64,000 nt of DNA from Plectosphaerella cucumerina. Its lineage: Eukaryota > Ascomycota > Sordariomycetes > Glomerellales > Plectosphaerellaceae. The stretch covers positions 4,216,001 to 4,280,000 of the forward strand of contig JAGPXD010000002.1 in NCBI GenBank assembly GCA_020746995.1, given 5' to 3'. This document shows positions 28,513 to 38,158 of this stretch, piece after piece (position 1 is the stretch's first letter; each line of letters opens with the position of its first letter). A program made the translations under genes and the position numbers. The notes under the pieces are model-generated. The model saw nothing but the letters and a program-made list of their open reading frames with translations, ran no database searches and had not been told where the DNA came from.

Positions 28513-29214
28513 ATTGATGATTGGGAAGAAACTGGCGGATGGGGAAGTAGGTGCCTGGGGAATATCGGAAGTGCTCGAGTTAAAGGATGCAGATTTGTTG
28601 TTTTTCTGCTCCTTCCAAGGTTTGGGGGAGCTGAGAAGCTGATGAATTCGCAGACGCGGTCGCTGGTTGTTTGACGCAGCTGCCAAAGAATGACGTTCAG
28701 AGGGGTCATCGCCATGACGTCACCCCCAATGTTGCACAGCATTGACTTCAATCGCTATGAACATACAACTACTGGCTTGAAGTTCCATGTATTGATTCAA
28801 TCGAATTCGCCTGCTTGGGGTTTACCGACAGCTGCCCCTTCAGCTTGCTAGGTGCCTTATGGTGGTTGAGGGTGCGGTCTGCCATCGTGCTCCTCCTAGT
28901 CTGGTGCCACTACCTCGCAATCCATGGATAGCACCTGTATTCCGGTGAAACCCACGTCGAGCCAACACAGTCAAGCATTGATGAGATTCTCTCGTTCATT
29001 GGCACTTCAGTTAAACCTCTGGGTTGCATCCTGGAGACAGGTCCCTCGACTACAGTCCCCTTTGATTCCATTCGAGATCAAACAGGGGCCCCGACTCGCT
29101 CTTTCAGGGTCATCGAAGCTCACGTGTTCCTTGCAGGCAAACATCACATGGGTGGCAATGCGTAACAAAACATGAATTCATCAACTTGCTGCTAAAGACT
29201 TCCTCCTTCCCCGC
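28513..29214. other. Intergenic region
   Basis: About 700 nt upstream of the kelch gene and downstream of the small secreted gene. No gene, repeat or RNA was recognised. Confidence 0.5.
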
Positions 29215-29606
29215 TTACAGGGGCGTGGCGTCCAGACCGCAGGCGGTGCCGACCCTGGTAACGGAGGTGCCGTAGTACTGCCAGATGTTGAACTCGTTGG
29301 CGCACGTCAGGCAGGCGTCGAAGCGGGCGATCCACTGCCAGTTGACGCAGTAGTCGGCCTCGCGGGAGAGGCTGATGGTGAGGCCTGGCAAAAAGTCAGC
29401 ATCTGTGTGGGCGCCCGGGACTCGTGGGAAGGCTTACCGCAGTTCTCGTGGCAGGCGTACAGGGGAGTGCCGGGCTCAGGGGTGGTCTGGCGAGCAGCGA
29501 GGGGCATCGACTCAGGGTAGTCCCAGGTGGGCTGGCGGGCAGCCAGAGGAGTGGCGGCCGCAAGGGTGGCCGACAGGGCCAGGACGGAGGCGAGGGAGAA
29601 CTGCAT
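29215..29606 (-). CDS. Small secreted 6-cysteine protein, 2 exons
   Basis: Exons 29606-29438 and 29384-29215 give 112 residues; the glycine codon after CHENC is split by a 53-nt GTAAGC...GCTGAC...CAG intron. A signal peptide (MQFSLASVLALSATLAAATP) is followed by a duplicated PLAARQ motif in a short pro-like stretch. Six cysteines come next (YACHENC, DYC, DACLTC, TAC), with aromatic-rich WQW and IWQYYG strands. It is secreted and probably disulfide-bonded; no family was recognised. It may be an effector candidate. A TATA box (29705-29710) lies about 100 nt upstream. Confidence 0.82.
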
Positions 29607-31287
29607 CTTGATGGAGGTGGAGGAGGTGGTGTTTGGTAGTGAAGATGATTGTTGAGTGCGGTGGTGAGAAAGAAAGCACGAAACGACGAGCAGACCGTGC
29701 TCACTTTATACTTCTTCGGACAATCCCATCGCGACCTCGTTCCGGGCTTCCCCTGCCTACAAACTCCCGGAGGAACGCCACGGCGGTAGACAAACCCCAG
29801 AAGAAGCTCGCGGCCCGACGGTACTGCTCCCAACACCCGTTGTCCGACATCGCCACGAACCGCCAAGGAGCTCCAGCAGAGGGGAGCTCCGTCGTTGCAT
29901 GGCCCCAAGGATCCGTGCTATCCCCAGTCGAGGAGGTTCTTCATGCAGGCCCCCGGGATCCCTGGCAGGGGTCTCGGAGACACGCCCAATCGCCGCACCG
30001 AGATCCATCTAATCTCATCTTATCAGATGATCAAAAGTGGCCCGGTCCCTGTTCGTGGCCCCGGCCGTCATCTCGGCAGCCATCCCTCTCGGGCCACCTG
30101 CGGCTTGGCAAGTGGGCGGAGGCGGCGAACCGGAGGGCCTTCGGAAGGGAGAGGGGAGGACGCTGTTGAAAAACCTGCGAGGTGTCGCTTGTCAGACGGG
30201 GACGTCCGGGGTGCGAGAAGCACCGTGACTGTGTTGATGGGCCCGTGTCGTTCCACTTTGCGTTATTTCATCGCGAGTCAGAGTCGCATTGGCAATACGG
30301 GGACAGAAGACAACCCCGCTCCAAATACAACCTTGCCGGGAGAGTCGGAGGATGTGGGTGGCAGGATGGGATGGTTCCTGGTTCCTGGATGTTGCCTTTT
30401 CTCCCCATCTTGCGTGCGACTGTCTAAATCATTTGCTTTAACCTTAATTCTACCTTTTCACTTGGTTGATGCGAGTGGGAAAGGCTGCAATGATCGTTCA
30501 GTCTGTATGCTGAATGAGCAGATCCTAGTAGGTACCCGAGAATGGCAGTGGCTACAAAGCAAAGCCATTGGTTGGCTTGAAAGCAGATTCTCTTCCACTT
30601 GGAAAAGATGGTTGATGTGTGTACTTCGCTGCAAGCATTGCCATGTGTCGTCGTGCTTGTTCGCTGGCTTCCTCCTTGTGATGGCGGCAATGGCACCGTC
30701 AAAGGCCAGCAACGGAGCGGAGCCCATCACACACCTGCCTTTTTTGACATGAGGCCAATGAAACAGTCGACAAGCTTAGATTTCCATCTGGCTAGAGATT
30801 CGGTTTTGGATGCCGTTATATCTCTTGCATGCTGTCAAGTGGGATTGACAAGGTTGAATGTTTGAACGGCACGCTAAAATGACATTGCCCGGGATGTCGC
30901 AAAGCTGGGTTTTACAACTTGACATGCCAGGGACAATCAAAAGTTCTTTGACTTATGCTCAACGCAGTGACACTGTAAAAGCGATGACGTTGATTACCAG
31001 CCATTTGGCGTGGTCGAGTGTCAACAGACTTCGGGGTTTGACATGACTCGGACCGAGTCAGTTCAGTGGCTACCCTGACCGGACTGCCCCTTGATGACTT
31101 TCATGTTTGACCCTCCAACATCACGTCTCTCAAGCCTCATTATCATGCTTTAATGGTGGTGTAGCGAGGATGCAAGGGATGTTGGTCGGCTAGACGCGGG
31201 TGTATTCAGCCCACATTCCCAGCTGCGCCAAAGCGGAGACCGAGGCTTGATTGTACCACGAGAAAATTCCCTCTTCATCTACCCATA
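29607..31287. other. Intergenic region between the secreted protein and tRNA-Cys
   Basis: About 1.7 kb with no convincing gene on either strand; frames present are short or begin at non-ATG codons. TTTATA at 29705-29710 (TATAAA on the minus strand) serves the small secreted gene. The rest shows no clear repeats. Confidence 0.45.
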
Positions 31288-31359
31288 GTTCTGATAGCTC
31301 AGGGGTAGAGCAATCGGCTGCAGTCCGATAGGTCGGGCGTTCAAATCGCCCTCAGAACT
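31288..31359 (+). tRNA. tRNA-Cys (anticodon GCA)
   Basis: It is 72 nt with no intron. The acceptor stem GTTCTGA/TCAGAAC pairs fully and the discriminator is T, as in cysteine tRNAs. The D-arm is TAGCTCAGGGGTAGAGC. The anticodon stem ATCGG/CCGAT closes the loop CTGCAGT with GCA. The T-arm is GGGCGTTCAAATCGCCC. Confidence 0.96.
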
Positions 31360-31387
31360 CTCACGACGCTCCTCACCAGCATCGATC

Positions 31388-31392
31388 TTTTT
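31388..31392 (+). terminator. Pol III terminator of tRNA-Cys (T5)
   Basis: A run of five T lies 29 nt after the tRNA 3' end. Confidence 0.6.
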
Positions 31393-32073
31393 GGTGTTTA
31401 ATGACAGGGTTCCCCGTCTTCGACGATTCGTCCCTTTGGTATCCATCAATCGAGGCTTAAAAGTGATGCCAGGTCTACAAGGCCTTTGTTTTCCTTTGTA
31501 CACCTTAGAGCAAGGGGCGAGGGGAACAAAGAGAAGATTGATCCATGGAGTCAATGTCACAAGCAGGTAAGTGGTCGATTGAAAGCATAAATTTCAAGGG
31601 TCGTGCCTGCAATACTCTTCGCGGCTCACACACACTGAGGCTTCTATGCATCCGCGGTAACTGCCATTGGCGTAATATCTGCGGTCTATCACACACACAG
31701 AGGTGGCACCTAGCCTCCATGCCCATTCATCTTGATGCACTCTACTCAGTTGTGCTACAGCAGTGGCAATTCATGAATCCTGCTTGATTGACCATGATCG
31801 GGAAGCCCTCGTCACCCAGGGGCACAACCGAGTCCAACCTCCAGTCGCATTCGGCGGTGTAAAGCCCTGCTCTCCAAAGTATTATGTTGTCGTTTAAAAG
31901 GTAAAGTTCTTTCTTGCAAGACTGAGTCTGTAAGTTGCCTGATAAATGTTAGTATTCAATTATCCTCCCCTGCTATTCCAAATAAGAACCCATACCTCTT
32001 TTCAAAGCATCGTGCCGTGATGTAACTGGCCTTTTGGCCTGGTTCGGTCTGCGACCGCGACGCGACATCCGGC
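31393..32073. other. Intergenic region
   Basis: About 680 nt of lower GC content between tRNA-Cys and the next secreted gene; nothing recognised. Confidence 0.5.
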
Positions 32074-32478
32074 CTACTCCTGGCTACCACAAGCATAGCC
32101 CTGGTATCGAGTGAGAGACTCATCGGTCATGTTCGAGATGACTGGAATGTCTTTCTCCTTCATTTCAAGGGATCCCTCGCTGGTTGCCCAACCCCAAGGC
32201 TTGAGGCCCTGGCACTCGCGTCCAAGCTCGATGGCAATCATGGACGCGCACTCGGCGGAGATGGGAGAGACGGTAGCAGTACGGGCAGTGGCGTTCAGAT
32301 CAAGCTCTTGGCCGTCGGGCCAGGCTCCTTGGCAGCTGGGGAGCAGATTGAGCCAGCAGGGAAGGCGGTAGTAGCCGCCATGGTAGTCGGGGTTTGGCGC
32401 AGGCCTGCAGCGCTTTTCGAGCGCGGCGGCATCAGCCATGTTAGCAATAATGGCGACGGCGAGAGAGAGAAAGCGCAT
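32074..32478 (-). CDS. Small secreted 6-cysteine protein
   Basis: The 134-residue protein starts at the ATG at 32478, which places a signal peptide (MRFLSLAVAIIANMADAAA) at the N-terminus. A Lys-Arg follows almost at once (LEKR/CRP), a possible Kex2 or signal-proximal cut. Six cysteines appear (RCRP, PCW, SCQ, ECA, ECQ, ACG), and a YHGGYYRLPCWLNLLPSC stretch is rich in aromatics. There is no intron and no recognised domain. Upstream in-frame sequence is treated as leader because it would bury the signal peptide. It is an effector-type candidate of unknown function. Confidence 0.75.
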   Translation of the reverse strand: MRFLSLAVAIIANMADAAALEKRCRPAPNPDYHGGYYRLPCWLNLLPSCQGAWPDGQELDLNATARTATVSPISAECASMIAIELGRECQGLKPWGWATSEGSLEMKEKDIPVISNMTDESLTRYQGYACGSQE

Positions 32479-32984
32479 GACGTTGGGCTTTCTTGGGTAT
32501 TCGGTGTGTTTGGTGACTTTGGTTGAGGATCCGAGATGGTTGTGTGGGAGTGAGAATCCGCTGTTCACTTTTAGGTCTCGAGGAGTCGAGTTACGAGTAA
32601 GTACCTATTCAACGGCAAGTGCTGCCCAGTGTGCCTTGTTCAGACAATTCTTCCGTAGGGTAAGAGCAATCACTTCGTAACATTCACTGCAGGCATTGGC
32701 GCGACTGCCTTTTTTGAGGCGTAGAGGTATCTGTTAACGCTAAGGTACCGTGTACGGGAGCACCGCAAGGGTCGCTGAGGAAATGGACAGAACTATCGAT
32801 ACCGCAGTGGTATAGCTTTTGAGAAGGCCTCTAGCCTGATAAGCTTTTTACTTCGAATGATCGAAACTAGAAACTATGGTTGCTGTGTTGCCATTTAACA
32901 CGTTCGATCTCGTCGATGAGGCTCGGTGTGTCAGACTGGAGACATGTCGATGCCGTTAATCTTTTCTCGAATTGGCTGTGATCT
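32479..32984. other. Intergenic region
   Basis: About 500 nt between two minus-strand genes, moderately AT-rich; no feature recognised. Confidence 0.5.
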
Positions 32985-34495
32985 CTACGTTGGAGGCTCC
33001 CAGAACTCAAACACCTGTTTCCGTGCCCACTTGATAACGGCAGAGTGCGCCGGCAAAGTGACCACCCGCTCCTCTATCAAAAAGAATAGCCGCTTCGACA
33101 GCCCCGACATAAACCAGAAACGAGTTTCTTGCAGGCGGAAGAAGACACAAAACTGCGCCAAGATGACCACAGCAAATGGATCCAGTACCAGTATGTCTTT
33201 GATGACATCGTCGTGCATCAGGTACGCGGCAACCATGGCCGTGCCCATCTCAAGATTTGTCCCGGCCTTCGCGATGCAGTACGCGCTTCGTTTCAGCTCC
33301 ATGACGGCCTTCTGGTATTGCGGAAGCCTTTCGCTGGGGAGATGACGCTCGAAAAACATTGCCATGTCCTCGAAGGCTTGTAGCTGTCCAGGAGGCAGAG
33401 CCGAGTGCCGCGAGGTGAGTGTGGACCTGAAAGAAGGTTAGCCGGAAGCCTCACGTGGAAGGAAAGTAAGCTTTGACTAACTCAAATCTGTCGATGAAAT
33501 CTTCATCAGCGACGTAGACACCCTTGGAAAGCGGTGACAGAAACGTGCCGTCGAGGCGAGGCTCAAGTTCTGATAACACCGCACGGACGCCTCTAATAAA
33601 GACGAAGCAGTCGAGCTCCTGCGGCGTAGCATTCCTGTCTTGTTGTCTCGGTGCGCTATTGAGGCTGAAGACGAACATGGAAGAGAAGCAGAAAACAGGC
33701 CGCCAGTCGTGCGCGTGGAGGTCGGCGAGGGCGACGCGGAAGCCCTCGATGCCAGCCGTCTGGTGGTAAATGGCAAGGTTGTGGTAACGCTCACGTTGTG
33801 CCGGGAGCAGGTAGGCCTTGTGCGAGGCGGCGGTGGCCAGGATGATGTGCATTAGATATGGCGAGTCGTAGGCGAGTTCAGGGATGCCAACACGCCATAC
33901 GTGCTGTAGTTCCGGACGGATGCCGAGGGTCTCGGCCGTGGACGTGGAGAAGTGGTGCATCAGCTCGAGGCCGTAGCCCCAGGTTTCGGCTATGGACGGG
34001 ATTGGCTGACTTGTGCGGGCGAATATGTCGAGGCCAGGGACCTCATGCTCCTCGTGACTCTCTGCTCCAGGGACCGATGCTGGGCTGGTGGTCGAACCGG
34101 CGGACCGGTCCGTGGCGGCGCCGGAACGGAACCTATTGGATAAGGCCCTTGCTGAATGCTTGGATGCCGAGAGGCTGCATGCGATGCCACGCCGATTGCA
34201 GTGGTTGCAGGAAGGGTACGTCTCATCACACTATGGCAGGTGAGATGGGGGGCCAAGTAGAGCCGCAGGGGGGCTGACACATGACTGACAATGATCAGAG
34301 GGGACATAGACATACCTTTACTTTTCGCCTTTTGCAATCCGAGCAACCGTTCCGAGACTTTGTGTGCGCTCTCCGGGCGGACAAGGGAGCGTCCGAGCCG
34401 TTGGCCGTCCCACCTGGGAGGCCCTCGCCATCTGGGCTCTGGGTCATGTCGAAGGCGCCACGAGACCTAGGCGGGGGGCTCGGGTATTCAGCCAT
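32985..34495 (-). CDS. Zn2Cys6 transcription factor, UPC2/sterol-uptake-control-like, 3 exons
   Basis: Exons 34495-34316, 34230-33482 and 33426-32985 give 456 residues, all phases consistent. The binuclear zinc cluster is complete as C-x2-C-x6-C-x6-C-x2-C-x6-C (GCSDCKRRKVK/CDETYPSCNHCNRRGIAC). An 85-nt intron falls exactly between the second and third cysteine blocks. The C-terminal region (LMHHFSTSTAETL, YLMHIILATAASHKAYLLP) is that of small fungal C6 regulators often annotated as sterol uptake control or C6 finger proteins. It is a nuclear DNA-binding regulator; targets are unknown. The neighbouring RTA1-type membrane gene is on the same strand 490 nt away, which hints at but does not prove a link, since RTA1-family genes respond to sterol-type stress. 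Confidence 0.88.
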
Positions 34496-34983
34496 CGAAG
34501 CGAAGCGAGACCACGTCAAGGAAACCTTCCGAGCCTCGAGCAGTGTACTGGACGACTCAATTGACGTATGAAAGGATGATGCGAGGCGAGCTCGTAGTTT
34601 TCACGTCTCAAAACACCGTCGAAGCCGCCGCCGGAACGCGTGGGACGTAAGGCAGACGTTGTCAAGGCGGAGTGGCGGAGCGAAGCTGAGACCCGAACCC
34701 GAGATACGAACCCGAACCCGAAGCTGGCCATCTCGGCAGCTAAACCCCATCAAGCTTGGTCTATCTATGCCAAGAAGGTCCGTTGGACGCAGATCCCGGC
34801 TTCTCTGCCTTTTGGTGGGCTTCCCCTGACTCGGGACAGGGGGTGAAAGGCTTCGAGAATGTTGTCGACTGGAGTTCTATCTCTGCAGCAATCTTATCTA
34901 TTTGTTCTCTTTGAGATGCGTTCCCCTGACTTCTATTTCTAGCTTCGTAATGCCTCCTGGCAGGAAATAACCGTCGTCACCAT
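34496..34983. other. Intergenic region
   Basis: About 490 nt forming the promoter of the Zn2Cys6 gene, with short CCGAACCCGA direct repeats near 34690-34720. No gene recognised. Confidence 0.5.
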
Positions 34984-36069
34984 CTACTTGCGCGCCGAAG
35001 CCATCTCCGATTCCTGCACAGCCCCTTCAGCAACAGCTGCCGAGCTCTCCGTCCTGTATGCCTTGCCCATGAACGGGAAGAAAGTGGCAGGGTGAAACAA
35101 CGTCAACAAGGCGACCGACGAAAGAATCATGGCGCCGTCGAGGATCAAGAACGTGGTCTCGTTCTTCTGGAGCGAGCTACCCCAGCCCATGGCCATCTCG
35201 GGGATTCTGGGAGCCAGAGTCAGCACATCGCCCATCGGCCTTGCGAAGAATTCGACCAGAGAGTCAAGGGTGACTTGCCGGTAAATACACCTGATAATGA
35301 TGGCCAAGTAGGCAGCGACAAGAGCCCAGACGAAGTGCTTGGTGCGCAGCTTCGTAGCATCGTCACTAGTCGCGTATCGAGCCGCACCCTCCATCTGCTC
35401 CGAGGCATCCGAGCTCTCCTGAGTCGAATCATCCCTCACAAATATGGCCTTGGTCTTGTTTTGGCGGCGGCGCCAGGCGTACGTCAGAATCAGCCCGCCG
35501 CAGAAGATCATGTTGACCAACTGGAACGCCACTCCAGCCAGCATGAGGTTGTTGCCCAGGTTCATCATGGCGGGATCCGTATCTCCCGTGGCCATAGCCG
35601 CGACACCACCACCTGCCATCTGGATGAGAAGCGAGACGACATCGGTGCCGACAAAGATCCAGGGGTACAGCTTGGGCCGGATGAGTGACCACCGGCTACC
35701 GTACCAGATGACGAGGTGCTTGAAAGTCACCGAGATGGCGGCGGCGACGACCGTGGGACCAAGGACGAGCATCAGGTTCTGGATGACGAAGGCGCCAAAG
35801 TTCCATGGGTTGGAAGACAGCACCGTGCGGCCGACATAACCCATGAATTCGAGGATGGCGCCGACGGCCAGACAGCTGACGAAGCCCCAGGACTTGAGAC
35901 GCCAGCCGAAGTATGCTTGCGCGATGAGGAGGATGCTGTACACTGCAACGAAGAAGATGCAGGCGCCTTGGGTGAAATAGTCGCCGTAGATGGTGAGTTC
36001 GACCGGACACCGTTCGCTCACATTGTCGCAGTTGAAGTATGAGGGTTCTTCGTATTCGTCTGCGGACAT
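34984..36069 (-). CDS. RTA1-family seven-transmembrane protein (lipid/toxicant resistance)
   Basis: Exons 36069-35279 and 35206-34984 give 337 residues. The intervening 72 nt (35278-35207) are stop-free and in frame, but they have GCAAGT...GCTGAC...CAG borders. Their removal joins IIRCIYR to IPEMAMGWGSSLQKNE, the contiguous family motif (IRxxYRxAE...G..G.....E). This is a GC-AG intron that an intron-less reading would translate. The protein shows seven hydrophobic segments, LEFMGYVGR in TM2-3, LGPTVVAAAIS, and FVGTDVVSLLIQMAGGG. RTA1/RSB1 homologues sit in the plasma membrane and are linked to sphingoid-base export and azole or alcohol tolerance. Confidence 0.87.
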   Translation of the reverse strand: MSADEYEEPSYFNCDNVSERCPVELTIYGDYFTQGACIFFVAVYSILLIAQAYFGWRLKSWGFVSCLAVGAILEFMGYVGRTVLSSNPWNFGAFVIQNLMLVLGPTVVAAAISVTFKHLVIWYGSRWSLIRPKLYPWIFVGTDVVSLLIQMAGGGVAAMATGDTDPAMMNLGNNLMLAGVAFQLVNMIFCGGLILTYAWRRRQNKTKAIFVRDDSTQESSDASEQMEGAARYATSDDATKLRTKHFVWALVAAYLAIIIRCIYRQVTLDSLVEFFARPMGDVLTLAPRIPEMAMGWGSSLQKNETTFLILDGAMILSSVALLTLFHPATFFPFMGKAYRTESSAAVAEGAVQESEMASARK

Positions 36070-37354
36070 GAGGGTTGCTCAGTCGAGGTCTCGTCCGGTA
36101 GAAGGCTTGCGATCTCAGGGTCGATGTCGGCTTCGCTTTTGGACTTTCTGGTGTGCTGTCAGGAAGTGAAGAGGCACAGAACAAACCACGATTGGGAGGT
36201 GGAAAAATTCCCCTTTTGTTTGATTCTCAAAGTCTTGGTACTCGCTGGCTTGGCGTATGCTATTGCTGCGCCGAAGTCTTGGGTTGTGGAGGTTACCCGA
36301 GATACGAGCTCGGGTGCGAAGTGCGAGGTGTTACGCCCGCCAAACTCGCATTTCCATTGAGGTCGTTACTGGGCAGGCTGACGTTGAATTTGACTTGGCG
36401 ACCCTTGGCAGCGGATTCGATATCCGCATTGTGATGTAGATCAAGATGCCAAGGACCAGCACGTGAAGTGTCGCGATGGTCTAAACGACATGTCAATGCC
36501 AATGCGACAACGTTGCTCGCCTTCGGCTGATGATGCAGCGAGACACTTCTTGGCAAAGTCTCCTCATTCCCCGGTGAGCAAGTAGAGCAAAGTTGCAATA
36601 CAGGCTCTGGCGAGGCTGTATGGTGCAGACGTGCATCTTGTCTTTTCGCAACATGGCAGCCGACATCCAACCCGTGGATTTTGATATGTGGGAAGTGAAT
36701 ACGAGTATCATCCTGCAGAAAATGACTGCAGGCAGTCAACACAGGTCTGGAACAATTTAGACGCGATTTAATGCTCGCAGGTGAGATGTCAAGGCTCTGT
36801 CGTCGAGCTTTGCCCGGGGCTCGATGATGCATGGCGAGGATTATCAAAGCCAACCAGGGAACCCGTACGGCGCACGTTTCCGCTGTTGCTCCCCTAGCAA
36901 TCAATGCGACACAGTTAGGCCATAAACCCCATTGAGCCCATGCCAGCCCAAATGTATCGCCACTGAGAGAGAACACGAGGGAGTGCCGCAGTTACGCGGG
37001 TTGAATACATATAAGCGGGCCCGTTGCATGCGTTGACTGGCTCAAAGGGGTTCCTCTTGATGGGCCGAGGTGACAAGGATCTCCACGGAGTCCCGGAATG
37101 CCTCTCAAACTGTCACTTGTTGTCCACGGATGCGGTGCTTAGAAGTGCTCGTGCAGATACCTAGCCGTGGACCAAGTTCAAGAGCACCGAAGCTTCTTCG
37201 GTCCGAGGCATCACGGTTTGACGGTCACCAGAAAAAGGCTATAAAAGACGAGGATTCCCTTGCCGACAGCAAGAGTCGTATCCATCACGCTCCAGGCATT
37301 CTCGTACTTCTGAACTCTTCCCCCCTCTACCATACAGCATCCCAACCCGCCAAC
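36070..37354. other. Intergenic region, divergent promoters
   Basis: About 1.3 kb between the RTA1 gene and a small secreted gene. A 227-codon minus-strand opening here starts at a non-ATG codon and shows no family features. A TATA box is at 37240-37246. Confidence 0.45.
37240..37246 (+). promoter_or_regulatory. TATA box for the secreted protein at 37355
   Basis: TATAAAA lies 115 nt before the start codon of the small secreted gene. Confidence 0.55.
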
Positions 37355-37801
37355 ATGCATCTCACCACTATCACCAGCCTTCTCCTCTCCCTCTATCTCG
37401 CCTCCGCCACCCCCATGGCCATCACCGAGCGAACCCCCGGGCCTGACGACACCAGCCCCAACCTCCTCGCCAGGCGTCCCTGCTACGAGGGGGGCAAGAC
37501 ATGGGGCGATAACGCTTCCGACGCCATCGCCAAGGTCAGCGTCTGGTGCAACGGCGGCGGCGGCGGCGGCAACGGCAACTACGGACCCTACGCCGAGCGC
37601 AGGGGCTGCTTCAATGCCCGCTACGGCAACAACCGCTACAACTTCAAGATCCTCAACGACGGCAACCAGAGTCACAACCTGAGCCCGGCTGTCTGCGAGG
37701 AGCTGCTCTGGGAGCATATCTACAACTGCCGCCATGGAGGCTGGGGGAAGCCTGTTGCTCAGTGGGAGTCTACGTCTGACGTCAACGAGGGACGCTGCTG
37801 A
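37355..37801 (+). CDS. Small secreted 6-cysteine protein with glycine run (lectin-like or effector candidate)
   Basis: The 148-residue protein starts at 37355 with a signal peptide (LTTITSLLLSLYLASATP). A dibasic-like ARR site lies near residue 44, just before the first cysteine. The mature part has six cysteines (PCYEGGKTW, VWCNGG, GCFNAR, VCEELL, NCRHGGWG, GRC) and a GGGGGGNGN turn after the second. The pattern C..G..W...A......WC....R..C......Y.F.I.N......S...C...L..EI..C...G.W.....D.N.G.C occurs in families of secreted fungal proteins, but I cannot name it with certainty. It has no intron. Extracellular effector or glycan-binding roles are possible. Confidence 0.78.
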   Translation: MHLTTITSLLLSLYLASATPMAITERTPGPDDTSPNLLARRPCYEGGKTWGDNASDAIAKVSVWCNGGGGGGNGNYGPYAERRGCFNARYGNNRYNFKILNDGNQSHNLSPAVCEELLWEHIYNCRHGGWGKPVAQWESTSDVNEGRC

Positions 37802-38158
37802 GAAGATGGCTTCTGAGGGGCTTGGTGTTGCCAAGGTCGCGCGTGAGTGAGTGTAATGTTTGCTTGTCCTTTTGGCGCGAGTCGCCATCGTCAGTTCTTA
37901 CAGGATAGTACGTAGTGAAGAACACAGGTCTGGGTTTCGTCCTCTTGGAGACTGTATACCAAGCTCGTGAAGGGCCGATGCATCGTCGGGCTCTAATCGT
38001 GTACCTCGTGGAACCAAACTGTCAGGCATCACAGCGCTCTCCAATCTTGAAACGGGGCCATATGGCCCGTAGTGATGCTGTGATTACCCTCTGCAAAAGT
38101 CATGGATATCTGGGAAAAATAAACCTCTGCTCCGTCATGCTTCCTCTTCTTAGACCCT
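37802..38158. other. Intergenic region between convergent genes
   Basis: About 360 nt of 3' sequence shared by the secreted gene and the Vps9 gene; no feature recognised. Confidence 0.5.

Noticed and set aside
36293..36976. 227-codon minus-strand frame
   Set aside because: Begins at GTG, no recognisable motif, lies in a divergent promoter region.
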